DNA of 10,098 nt, taken from the NCBI GenBank assembly GCA_021200345.1, contig JAJQGR010000263.1:3095-13192 (forward strand). The letters run 5' to 3'. A program made the translations under genes and the position numbers. The DNA comes from Lachnospiraceae bacterium. Its GTDB lineage: Bacteria > Bacillota > Clostridia > Lachnospirales > Lachnospiraceae. Positions within the stretch are counted from its first letter, which is position 1, and every line of letters starts with the position of its first letter. Positions 1 through 6,648 of this stretch are shown here, in pieces. The notes beneath the pieces are model-generated. The model saw only the letters and a list, made by a program, of their open reading frames with translations. It was not told where the DNA came from and ran no database searches.

Positions 1-1110
1 CTGCAGGATTTGACCAAAACCTTCCCCGCCCTGGAAAAAAAGAACGCGGGTGAGGTGACTGCCGTGGACCATTTTAATTTTGAAATACCGGACGGAGAAC
101 TGATCGGTCTGCTTGGCCCTTCCGGCTGTGGGAAGTCCACTACTTTGAATCTGATCAGCGGTCTGCTGGCTCCCACCAGCGGCAAAATTTTTTTTGGTGA
201 AGATGACGTCACCGCCCTGCCGCCGGAGAACCGGGGAGTGGGTCTGGTATTTCAGAACTATGCTCTCTATCCCCATCTGACGGTTAAAAAGAACATCACT
301 TTTCCGTTGGAAAATCTGAAAGGAGACCAGAAGCTGACCAAAGCCCAGATGGCGGAAAAGGCTATGGAGGTGGCAAAGCTGGTGCAGATTGAGAACCTGA
401 TGGACAGAAAGCCGGGAGAGTTGTCCGGCGGGCAGCAGCAGCGGGTTGCAATAGCCAGGGCATTGGTCAAAATGCCCCGGGTTCTTTTGCTGGACGAGCC
501 TCTCTCCAATCTGGACGCCAGGCTTCGGCTGCAAACCAGGGAGGAGATCCGCCGGATTCAGCGTCAGACGGGCATTACTACGGTCTTTGTGACGCATGAT
601 CAGGACGAGGCCATGAGCATATCCGATAGAATTGTGGTCATGAAAGACGGACAGCTGCAGCAGATTGGAAAGCCCCAGCAGGTGTATGACGATCCGGCCA
701 ATCTCTTTGTGGCGAAGTTTCTGGGAACGCCGCCCATCAATGTGTTTCAGGGCAGGGTCAGGGGAAACAGAATCTGTATCGGCGATGAGGCGGTCCTGGA
801 GGTTCAGGGCGTGGAGGATCAGGAGGCAACGGTAGCCATCCGCCCGGAAGGCTTTGTCCTGCAAAAGGATGGCCCTTTCAGCTGTCAGCTGGACCGGCTG
901 GAGGTTATGGGGAGAGATGTCAGTGTGATCAGCTCTCATCCGGCCAGCGAGGCGCCGAAGGTGCGATCCATTGTGCCGGCGGAGACGATGGTGGATCTGG
1001 GACAAAAAGAGGTTCACTTTGCCTTAAAGCCCGGGAAGGTGTTCCTTTTTCACCAGGAAACCGGGGTGCGCATTCCGTTTGTGCCTGTAAAGGAGGCTGC
1101 CCATGATTGA
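1..1110 (+). CDS. CUT1 sugar ABC importer ATPase (MalK/MsmK/UgpC type), 5' partial
   Basis: This is the cytoplasmic nucleotide-binding subunit that hydrolyses ATP to drive the two permeases encoded next. Numbering codons from base 1, it shows Walker A GPSGCGKST (39-47), Q-loop Gln85, signature LSGGQ (141-145), Walker B VLLLDEP (161-167) and H-loop His199. After about residue 235 comes the C-terminal TOBE/OB regulatory region, opening with GTPPINVF, which is typical of MalK/UgpC ATPases. The frame is open to the first base and reads L-Q-D-L-T-K-T-F, the usual beginning of this family a few residues in. The true start therefore lies just upstream of the window, and the TTG at base 10 is an internal Leu. 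About 369 codons are visible, close to full family length. The stop overlaps the next gene by 8 nt, so the two are translationally coupled. Substrate (glycerol-3-phosphate, oligosaccharide or other) cannot be decided. Confidence 0.95.
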   Translation: MQDLTKTFPALEKKNAGEVTAVDHFNFEIPDGELIGLLGPSGCGKSTTLNLISGLLAPTSGKIFFGEDDVTALPPENRGVGLVFQNYALYPHLTVKKNITFPLENLKGDQKLTKAQMAEKAMEVAKLVQIENLMDRKPGELSGGQQQRVAIARALVKMPRVLLLDEPLSNLDARLRLQTREEIRRIQRQTGITTVFVTHDQDEAMSISDRIVVMKDGQLQQIGKPQQVYDDPANLFVAKFLGTPPINVFQGRVRGNRICIGDEAVLEVQGVEDQEATVAIRPEGFVLQKDGPFSCQLDRLEVMGRDVSVISSHPASEAPKVRSIVPAETMVDLGQKEVHFALKPGKVFLFHQETGVRIPFVPVKEAAHD

Positions 1111-1996
1111 GAAAAAAAGCGCCAAAGCCTGGCTCTATCTGCTGCCTGCTTTCCTGTTCCTGGCCGCGTTTATGATCTATCCGCTGATTGATGTGTTTAT
1201 TTATTCCTTTGAGGAGGGCTACAACTCTGCCTCCCAGACCTATTACGGAATCGGCCTGTACAATTATTCTTATGTACTTCATGACACCTATTTTCTGCAG
1301 GCGGTCAAAAACACGTTCCTGCTGGTGATTATTACAGTGCCTCTGTCTACGGGGCTGGCTCTGCTGATTTCCGTAGCGCTGAATTCCATTACCCGCCTGC
1401 GCGAGTTCCTGCAGACAGTCTATTTTCTGCCCTACGTGACCAACACCCTGGCAGTGGGGCTGGTGTTCATGATTTTATTTAAAAAGACAGCGTATTCTGA
1501 CGGCCTTGTCAATCTGCTGATTCAGTTTTTTGGGGGAAGCAGCGTGGATTTCATTGATGGACCTTACTGGGCCAAGATGTTTGTGCTGTGCTTTTATACC
1601 ATCTGGGTGGTGATGCCTTTCAAAATCCTGATTCTGACCAGCGCGCTGGCCAGCGTTAATCCGATTTATTACAGCGCGGCCCGGGTGGATGGCACACCGG
1701 CCTGGAGGATTTTTTTTAAGATCACACTGCCCATGATTTCTCCCATGATTTTCTACCTGGTGATCACCGGTTTTATTGGGGCTTTTAAGGCTTATTCCGA
1801 CGCGGTGGCACTGTTTGGCACCGACTTAAACGCAGCGGGAATGAACACCATTGTGGGATATGTCTATGATATGCTTTATGGCGACAGCGGCGGATATCCC
1901 TCCTTTGCCTCCGCGGCGGCCATTATCCTGTTTGCCATTGTACTGACCATCACCTGCATCAATCTGCTGGTGAGCAGAAAGCATGTATACTATTAA
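1103..1996 (+). CDS. Sugar ABC transporter permease, UgpA/MalF-like
   Basis: This is an inner-membrane permease subunit of a CUT1 carbohydrate importer, 297 aa, the usual length for UgpA-like proteins. Hydrophobic segments near residues 10-33, 68-92, 106-126, 158-182, 213-232 and 269-290 fit six transmembrane helices. The cytoplasmic EAA loop that docks on the ATPase is visible at about 189-210 (YYSAARVDGTPAWR..F..ITLP), with the conserved D196-G197; the usual Glu before Ala-Ala is absent. The ATG at 1103 is well supported: AGGAGG lies at 1091-1096 with a 6-nt spacer, and the start falls inside the last codons of the ATPase. It must pair with the second permease to form the heterodimeric channel. 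The protein ends in a short basic cytoplasmic tail. Family assignment is firm; substrate is unknown. Confidence 0.94.
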   Translation: MIEKKSAKAWLYLLPAFLFLAAFMIYPLIDVFIYSFEEGYNSASQTYYGIGLYNYSYVLHDTYFLQAVKNTFLLVIITVPLSTGLALLISVALNSITRLREFLQTVYFLPYVTNTLAVGLVFMILFKKTAYSDGLVNLLIQFFGGSSVDFIDGPYWAKMFVLCFYTIWVVMPFKILILTSALASVNPIYYSAARVDGTPAWRIFFKITLPMISPMIFYLVITGFIGAFKAYSDAVALFGTDLNAAGMNTIVGYVYDMLYGDSGGYPSFASAAAIILFAIVLTITCINLLVSRKHVYY

Positions 1997-2079
1997 CGCT
2001 GTTGAGATTCGAGAGTATGCGGGAATAGTGGAACAGTTTATTTGTTTCCCTGCAACCCTTTTCTATAAAGGAGATTTCT
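1997..2079 (+). other. Intergenic spacer between permeases with weak alternative hairpins
   Basis: This 83-base gap is the only real spacer within the importer operon. It ends in a good ribosome binding site (AAAGGAG, 2067-2073, 6-nt spacer to ATG 2080). Two mutually exclusive small stems can be drawn: GC-GGGAA (2019-2025) with TTCCC-T-GC (2046-2053), and GGAACA (2030-2035) with TGTTTCC (2043-2049), each with one bulge. Neither is followed by a U-tract, so neither looks like a terminator. They could affect mRNA processing or subunit stoichiometry, but this is a weak inference. I see no convincing promoter here. Confidence 0.3.
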
Positions 2080-2955
2080 ATGGACGCTCTGACAAGCTAT
2101 GAAAAAATCACCCGCCGCACCCGCGCGCGGCGGTACACCACAAAGACGCTGACCTACATTTTGCTGCTCTTCTGGGCTTTTATGGTGCTGTTTCCCTTTT
2201 ACTGGATGATATTGACCTCCATCAAGAGCTACAGTTCCTATAACGCGGAATACATTCCCTCATTTATCGCCCGTTCCCCCACGCTGCAGAATTATGTGGA
2301 TGCCTTTACCACGGTACCGCTGGGGAGATATCTGTTGAATACGCTGATTTTTACTCTGATTACCACAGCCATTATGCTGGTGGTGACCACACTGGCGGCT
2401 TTCGCCTTTGCCAGACTGGAATTTCGGGGCAAGAATATCATCTTTACGCTGTTTTTATCGCTGATGATGATCCCCAATGAGCTGGTGGTGATCACCAATT
2501 TTACCACCATCACAAATCTGGGCTGGCGCAATACCTTTGTGGGCCTGATTTTGCCTTCAGTGACCAGTGTGTTTTATATTTATCTGTTGAAAGAAAATTT
2601 TGCTCAGGTGCCGGATGAGCTATACTATGCCGCGAAGGTGGACGGAACCTCCGATCTGAGATATCTGCGCCGGGTGCTGATCCCCATCTGCAAACCTACC
2701 ATGATCACAATTGTGATTCTGAAAATCATTGAGTGCTGGAATTCTTATGTATGGCCCCGGCTGATCACCGATGATGAGGCCTATTATCTGGTGTCCAACG
2801 GGATTCAGGAGATCAGGGAGAATGGATTTGGACGGGAAAATATTCCGGCCATGATGGCCGCAGTGGTAGTGATTTCCACGCCGTTAATCATTCTGTTCCT
2901 CTGCTTCAGGAAACAGATCATGGCCGGAGTGGCCAGAGGAGGGACCAAGGGATGA
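2080..2955 (+). CDS. Sugar ABC transporter permease, UgpE/MalG-like
   Basis: This is the second membrane subunit of the importer, 291 aa, normal for the UgpE/MalG branch. A basic N-terminus (TRRTRARR, 11-18) precedes the first helix (about 24-47), fitting the positive-inside rule. Further hydrophobic spans lie near 85-110, 119-140, 151-170, 207-226 and 257-277. The EAA loop is clear at about 180-202 (ELYYAAKVDGTSDLR...LIP), with the invariant D188-G189 that contacts the ATPase. The segment ECWNSYVWPRLI at about 218-229 is the usual pore-lining region of this family. AAAGGAG at 2067-2073 supports the ATG. The stop codon overlaps the binding-protein start as ATGA, implying coupled translation. 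The assignment to a CUT1 importer is firm; the sugar is not determinable. Confidence 0.94.
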   Translation: MDALTSYEKITRRTRARRYTTKTLTYILLLFWAFMVLFPFYWMILTSIKSYSSYNAEYIPSFIARSPTLQNYVDAFTTVPLGRYLLNTLIFTLITTAIMLVVTTLAAFAFARLEFRGKNIIFTLFLSLMMIPNELVVITNFTTITNLGWRNTFVGLILPSVTSVFYIYLLKENFAQVPDELYYAAKVDGTSDLRYLRRVLIPICKPTMITIVILKIIECWNSYVWPRLITDDEAYYLVSNGIQEIRENGFGRENIPAMMAAVVVISTPLIILFLCFRKQIMAGVARGGTKG

Positions 2956-4577
2956 GAGGACTTTTGAAAAAATTATACTGTCCTGCGGCAAAAAGGCTGA
3001 CAGCGCTGTCACTGGCAGTGTTGATGTGTCTGACTCTTACTGCCTGCCACGGTTCCAAAGAGACTACGGCTTTTGAAATCCCGGAGGAATTTGACACTTC
3101 CCGTACCTATGAGATTACTTTCTGGGCCAAAAACGACACAAATAAAAATCAGACCGCCATCTATAAACAGGCCATTGAGGACTTCCAGGAAATCTATCCG
3201 AATATTACGGTGAATTTAAAGCTGTATACCGATTACAGCAAGATTTATAATGATGTGATTACCAATATTTCCACAGGCACCACGCCTAACGTATGTATCA
3301 CTTATCCGGATCATATCGCCACGTATCTGACTGGGGAGAATGTGGTAGTGCCGCTGGATGATCTGATGACGGATGAAAAATATGGTCTGGGCGGCAGTGA
3401 GGTGCTCTTCGACTCTCCGGCTGTAGAGGAAATCATTCCGGAATTTCTGGAGGAATGTCAGATTGGAGATCATTATTATGCGCTGCCCTATATGCGCTCC
3501 ACCGAGGCCTGCTATATCAATAAGACTTATGTGGAGGCGCTGGGCTATACCCTGCCGGATGTGCTGACCTGGGACTTTATCTGGGAGGTGTCCGAGGCGG
3601 CCATGGAAAAGGATGAGGATGGAAATTTTCTGATCAACGGTCAGAAGACCATGATCCCTTTCATCTATAAGTCTACGGACAATATGATGATCCAGATGTT
3701 AAAGCAGAAAGGCGCGGGATATTCCACCGCTTCCGGGAGTATTGAGATTTTTAATGATACCACGGAAGAGCTGCTGTACACCATCGCGGAGCATGCTGCT
3801 ACAGGAGCGTTTTCTACTTTTAAAATTTCCAGCTATCCGGCCAATTTTCTGAACGCGGGGCAGTGCATTTTTGCGATAGATTCCACAGCAGGCTCCACAT
3901 GGATGGGAACGGACGCGCCGCTTCTGGATATCAGTGAGGACGCTCTGGTGGATTTTGAGACAGTGGTGATGGAGGTGCCCCAGTATGATACAGAGAATAT
4001 ACAGATGATCTCTCAGGGACCGTCGGTCTGTATTTTCAATAAAGAGGATTCTCAGGAGGTGCTTTCCTCCTGGCTGTTTGTGCAGTATCTGCTGACCAAT
4101 GATGTGCAGATCGCGTACGCTGAGACGGAGGGCTATGTGCCGGTCACTTCCAAGGCGCAGAATTCCGCACAATATCAGGACTATCTTTCCCGCAGCGGGG
4201 AGGACAATGATACCTATTACGAGGTGAAGATTGCCGCCACACAGCTTTTGCTGGATCATACGGAAGATACGTTTACTACGGCTGTGTTTAATGGCTCCGC
4301 GTCTCTCAGGGATGCTGCGGGGCAGTTGATTGAGAATGTAACCAAATCAGCCCGCCGCAGGGAAACCGTGGATGAGACTTATATGGAGCAGCTGTTTGAG
4401 GACATTACGTCTCTTTACCGGCTGGATCAGATTTCCACGGTGGATGGAAAGGTGGAGCTGGGGCCGCTTCCGGCTACCGCTGTGGCGCTGCTGGCGGCGT
4501 TAGCTGTAACCTGGATTTGTATTATTGGCTATTTTCTTTGTAGAAAGGTAAAAAATTTTTCACAGAATGACCATTGA
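2952..4577 (+). CDS. Solute-binding lipoprotein of the sugar ABC importer with C-terminal membrane anchor
   Basis: This 541-aa extracellular sugar-binding protein delivers substrate to the two permeases. Its signal peptide ends in lipobox LTAC with lipidated Cys32. The mature part starts with the typical family-1 binding-protein pattern (ITFWAKNDTN, then an N-terminal lobe with YPNITV and TPNV). The length exceeds the usual 420-450 aa because of a C-terminal extension. At 506-510 is LPATA, followed by about 19 hydrophobic residues (511-529) and a basic tail beginning CRKVKN. The protein may thus be anchored at both ends, or the C-terminus may be a sortase-like signal; both are inference. AGGAGGG (2937-2943) with an 8-nt spacer and the ATGA overlap with the permease fix the start. 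A promoter for the next gene overlaps the stop codon. Ligand identity is unknown; UgpB-like annotation would be family-level only. Confidence 0.92.
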   Translation: MRGLLKKLYCPAAKRLTALSLAVLMCLTLTACHGSKETTAFEIPEEFDTSRTYEITFWAKNDTNKNQTAIYKQAIEDFQEIYPNITVNLKLYTDYSKIYNDVITNISTGTTPNVCITYPDHIATYLTGENVVVPLDDLMTDEKYGLGGSEVLFDSPAVEEIIPEFLEECQIGDHYYALPYMRSTEACYINKTYVEALGYTLPDVLTWDFIWEVSEAAMEKDEDGNFLINGQKTMIPFIYKSTDNMMIQMLKQKGAGYSTASGSIEIFNDTTEELLYTIAEHAATGAFSTFKISSYPANFLNAGQCIFAIDSTAGSTWMGTDAPLLDISEDALVDFETVVMEVPQYDTENIQMISQGPSVCIFNKEDSQEVLSSWLFVQYLLTNDVQIAYAETEGYVPVTSKAQNSAQYQDYLSRSGEDNDTYYEVKIAATQLLLDHTEDTFTTAVFNGSASLRDAAGQLIENVTKSARRRETVDETYMEQLFEDITSLYRLDQISTVDGKVELGPLPATAVALLAALAVTWICIIGYFLCRKVKNFSQNDH

Positions 4578-4601
4578 AAAATCACGATTTACCAGTATAA
4601 T
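4574..4601 (+). promoter_or_regulatory. Sigma-A-type promoter for the downstream lipoprotein gene
   Basis: A -35 box TTGAAA (4574-4579; 5 of 6 to consensus) and a perfect -10 box TATAAT (4596-4601) are separated by 16 bp. The -35 overlaps the TGA stop of the binding-protein gene. The predicted transcription start is near 4608, giving a leader of about 96 nt before ATG 4704. This is the best promoter match in the window. It implies that the lipoprotein is expressed independently of, or in addition to, the importer operon. Confidence 0.72.
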
Positions 4602-4606
4602 TTCAA

Positions 4607-4644
4607 GGTAAGCGGGAGGGGTAGCCGTATTCCTTTCGCTTATT
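4607..4644 (+). promoter_or_regulatory. 17-bp RNA hairpin at the 5' end of the lipoprotein mRNA
   Basis: Bases 4607-4623 pair with 4628-4644 without a bulge around a GCCG tetraloop, giving 17 pairs, six of them G-U. Because the G-U pairs are lost (A-C) in the opposite transcript, the structure favours a + strand RNA function. Its base lies at the predicted transcription start, so it would cap the 5' end of the mRNA. Only a broken pyrimidine run (CTTTTCTCTC) follows, so it is a weak intrinsic terminator at best for the upstream operon. The right arm (4629-4637) can alternatively pair over 9 bp with the ribosome binding site at 4687-4695. Role (mRNA stabiliser, terminator or translational switch) is inferred, not shown. 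Confidence 0.6.
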
Positions 4645-4703
4645 GGCTTTTCTCTCGAGAGTGTTGCAAAGCGCACTGTATTTATAGAAAGGAGTTTTTT
4701 ATT

Positions 4704-5582
4704 ATGAAAAAGAAGTTAGCATTGGCACTGGCTTTTTCCATGAGCCTGGCACTGGCTGCCTGCGGCAGCTCCAGTTCTGAGAGCTCCAGCACTGAGGAAG
4801 CGGAGGAGACCGTGGAGGAAACCGCCGCGGAGGACAGCACCGAAGTGTCGACGGACGCAGAAGCGGAAGAGGCCGGGGAAGAGGAGACCGCTGAGGATGC
4901 AGAGGAAGCGGAGGATACGGACGCTGTCTCTGTTATGACCTATGAGGAGTATGTGGCGGCGGAGCTTGATACGCAGGTGTGTGTGGAGACCTATGTGCAG
5001 GCGACCCAGTCCTGGTGGGACGACACCATTACTGCTTATACTCAGGATGAGGATGGAGCATATTTCCTGTATAATATGACCTGCTCTGAGGAGGATGCAG
5101 AGCTGCTGGTGCCGGGAACGAAGATCATTGTGACCGGTTATAAGTCTGAGTGGTCCGGCGAGGTGGAGATCATTGACGCCACCTTTGAGTTCGCCGATGA
5201 CGGAGACAGCTACATTGCGGAAGCTCTGGATGTGACGGAGCTGCTGGCGGACGAGAGCCTGGAGGATTATCAGAATCAGTTCGTGTCTTTCACCGGCATG
5301 ACCGTGGAGCCTTCTACAGATGCCAACGGCAATGAGGTGGCTTTCCTGTACAACTGGGATGGTTCCGGTGAGGCTGGCAGCAACTGTGATCTGTATTTCA
5401 ATGTGTCTGTGAACGGAGAAACCTATAACTTCACGGTAGAGTCTTATCTGTGTGGTGAGGATACCGAAGTATACCAGACGGTAACGGAGCTGGAGGTCGG
5501 TGATGTGATCGACATGGAAGGCTTCCTGTACTGGTATGAGGGTGTCAATCCGCACATTACCTCGGTGACTGTGGTCGGATGA
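4704..5582 (+). CDS. Lipoprotein with acidic linker and two repeated OB-like domains, function unknown
   Basis: I do not recognise a characterised family. The 292-aa protein begins with a lipoprotein signal (MKKK, hydrophobic core, lipobox LAAC, Cys20). A low-complexity linker (about 21-76) rich in Ser, Glu, Asp, Thr and Ala follows; roughly half of residues 30-73 are acidic. The globular part appears to be an internal duplication. Unit 1 (about 80-163) and unit 2 (about 184-292) share an aromatic F-L-Y-N strand (121-124 and 214-217) and a late strand pattern G-x-x-I-x-x-x-G (138-145 and 266-273), ending in a beta-rich segment. This resembles small OB-fold domains of secreted bacterial proteins, which is inference. 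AAAGGAG (4688-4694) supports ATG 4704. It has its own promoter and terminator and sits right after the importer genes, so a role in binding ligand or wall polymer at the cell surface is possible but unproven. Confidence 0.88.
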   Translation: MKKKLALALAFSMSLALAACGSSSSESSSTEEAEETVEETAAEDSTEVSTDAEAEEAGEEETAEDAEEAEDTDAVSVMTYEEYVAAELDTQVCVETYVQATQSWWDDTITAYTQDEDGAYFLYNMTCSEEDAELLVPGTKIIVTGYKSEWSGEVEIIDATFEFADDGDSYIAEALDVTELLADESLEDYQNQFVSFTGMTVEPSTDANGNEVAFLYNWDGSGEAGSNCDLYFNVSVNGETYNFTVESYLCGEDTEVYQTVTELEVGDVIDMEGFLYWYEGVNPHITSVTVVG

Positions 5583-5630
5583 ACAGCGGTTTTGTCAGAA
5601 TGAACTGATGATGGACTGACTGAACAATGG

Positions 5631-5669
5631 AAAAGAGTGTCGTTGCATTGCGGGCAATGACACTCTTTT
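5631..5669 (+). terminator. Intrinsic terminator after the lipoprotein gene
   Basis: AAAAGAGTGTCGTTGC (5631-5646) pairs with GCAATGACACTCTTTT (5654-5669) as a 16-bp stem with one G-U pair and a 7-nt loop. The right arm ends in TTTT and the left arm begins with AAAA, so the stem could also act in the reverse direction. It lies 48 nt after the lipoprotein stop and separates that unit from the deacetylase gene. Confidence 0.8.
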
Positions 5670-5684
5670 GGATTCCGGAGAAAA

Positions 5685-5786
5685 ATGGAGTCATGGACGA
5701 TTATCAAAATGAAAACGAGGGGGGAATTTTTGACAGGAGTTCTTCATAAATACCATTATAGAAAAAGAATATGGATCGGAATATGA
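5685..5786 (+). CDS. Possible 33-codon leader ORF overlapping the deacetylase start
   Basis: An uninterrupted 33-codon frame starts at ATG 5685, preceded by GGAG (5677-5680) with a short 4-nt spacer. It ends in TGA at 5784-5786, which overlaps ATG 5783 as ATGA. The predicted peptide is small and basic (it contains HKYHYRKR). The deacetylase has no good ribosome binding site of its own, so translation through this ORF could supply ribosomes to ATG 5783. Against it: the ORF is short, a TTGACA box lies inside it, and chance ORFs of this size are common. I treat it as a candidate leader peptide only. Confidence 0.3.
   Translation: MESWTIIKMKTRGEFLTGVLHKYHYRKRIWIGI
5730..5760 (+). promoter_or_regulatory. 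Candidate promoter of the deacetylase gene
   Basis: A perfect sigma-A -35 TTGACA (5730-5735) is followed after 18 bp by a moderate -10 CATTAT (5754-5759). The start would be near 5767, leaving almost no leader before ATG 5771 but about 16 nt before ATG 5783. The same stretch can be read as a forespore sigma-G-like site: CATTATA (5754-5760) matches CATAMTA at six of seven positions, though the -35 at 17 bp (TGACAG) matches only half. B. subtilis pdaA is a sigma-G gene, so the second reading is plausible but weak. Confidence 0.4.
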
Positions 5787-6634
5787 AGACAATTTATGTG
5801 AAAAAGCTGTTATCTGCGGAGTTACCTGTCCGGGTACTGTCTGTACTTGGACTGTTTCTTTTTGCCTTTTTTGCGGGCGGAGCGGCAGCCAGGATTGTAA
5901 ACAGCCGGGAGGTGACAGAAACGGCCGGGACGAATGTGAATTTGTCTGAGACCGTCAACTGGGGACTGGGCTTTGGTCCCTCGGGAGAGAAACCCACGGG
6001 TATGGCCACAATGGAGGAGCTGGCGCAGTATCATGCTTATTTTATGTCTGATACGGAGGAGAAGATCCTTTATCTTACCTTCGACTGCGGCTATGAGAAC
6101 GGCAACACGAAGGCAATTTTGGACGCGCTTCAAAAGCATAACGCGCCGGCCACCTTTTTTGTGGTGGGATATTTCCTGGAGAGCGCGCCTGATCTGGTGC
6201 GGCGCATGGTGGAGGAGGGGCATACCGTGGGCAATCACACTTACAATCACCCGGATATGTCTCAGATCTCAGACATGGCTTCTTTTCGAAAAGAAATGGA
6301 GGACAACGCCGCCCTGTTTTGGAAAGTCACCGGCACGGATATGGCCATGTACTACCGGCCGCCCCAGGGAAAATACAGCGTGGAAAATCTGAAGATGGCC
6401 CAGGAACTGGGCTACTCCACATTTTTCTGGAGTCTGGCGTACGTGGACTGGTATCAGGATGATCAGCCTACCCATGAGGAAGCCTTTGAAAAGCTGCTTG
6501 GCCGGGTTCATCCGGGGGCCATTGTGCTGCTGCACAATACTTCACAGACCAACGGGGAGATTATAGATGAGCTTTTGACAAAGTGGGAGGAAATGGGGTA
6601 TACCTTTGGGGCATTGTCGGATTTTATAGTTTAA
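5771..6634 (+). CDS. pdaA: PdaA-type polysaccharide (peptidoglycan) deacetylase
   Basis: This 287-aa protein is a carbohydrate esterase family 4 enzyme of the PdaA group, which in B. subtilis de-N-acetylates muramic acid on the way to muramic-delta-lactam in the spore cortex. A signal anchor lies at about 20-40, so the catalytic domain is outside the membrane. The PdaA lead-in NWGLGFGPSGEKPTG is at 63-77. The NodB motifs follow: TFDCGYENG (103-111, Asp105 the likely base), HTYNH (156-160, metal His pair), RPPQG (196-200, Arg196), SLAYVDW (221-227, Asp226) and LLHNT (254-258, His255). Cys106 stands where classical CE4 enzymes have a metal-binding Asp; PdaA proteins are known to vary here. ATG 5771 has no good ribosome binding site. 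ATG 5783, which overlaps the stop of a small upstream ORF, is an equally likely start and would shorten the protein by four residues. It follows a terminator, so it begins a new unit. Confidence 0.92.
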   Translation: MDRNMKTIYVKKLLSAELPVRVLSVLGLFLFAFFAGGAAARIVNSREVTETAGTNVNLSETVNWGLGFGPSGEKPTGMATMEELAQYHAYFMSDTEEKILYLTFDCGYENGNTKAILDALQKHNAPATFFVVGYFLESAPDLVRRMVEEGHTVGNHTYNHPDMSQISDMASFRKEMEDNAALFWKVTGTDMAMYYRPPQGKYSVENLKMAQELGYSTFFWSLAYVDWYQDDQPTHEEAFEKLLGRVHPGAIVLLHNTSQTNGEIIDELLTKWEEMGYTFGALSDFIV

Positions 6635-6648
6635 TTTTCATCTGAGCG

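Noticed and set aside
10..12. TTG as the start codon of the ATPase
   Set aside because: The frame is open to base 1 and the upstream residues L-Q-D match the normal family N-terminus, so the gene simply begins outside the window.
2042..2069. TTGTTT-N16-TATAAA as an internal promoter before the second permease
   Set aside because: The -35 matches only half the consensus, the -10 overlaps the ribosome binding site, and transcription would begin at about the start codon.
3699..4259. Antisense open frame (186 codons) opposite the binding protein
   Set aside because: It lies within a clear binding-protein coding frame, with basic low-quality composition and no domain or initiation signal.
4652..4661. 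Perfect 10-bp palindrome CTCTCGAGAG in the lipoprotein leader
   Set aside because: It has no loop, so it cannot fold as a stable RNA hairpin. A single short palindrome is weak evidence for an operator.
4795..4925. Purine-rich GAGGA/GCGGAGGA-like repeats
   Set aside because: They encode the Glu/Ala-rich linker and do not form a regular tandem array, so I do not call a separate DNA repeat.
4716..5555. Long antisense open frame (279 codons) opposite the lipoprotein gene
   Set aside because: It is a shadow produced by the GAG/GCG-rich codons of the acidic linker. It has no ribosome binding site or recognisable domain, and the + strand gene has a signal peptide and clear domain order.
5583..5630. 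Short near-repeats (GAACTGATG, GGACTGAC, CTGAAC) after the lipoprotein stop
   Set aside because: The copies are too short and irregular to be a CRISPR, attachment site or functional repeat.
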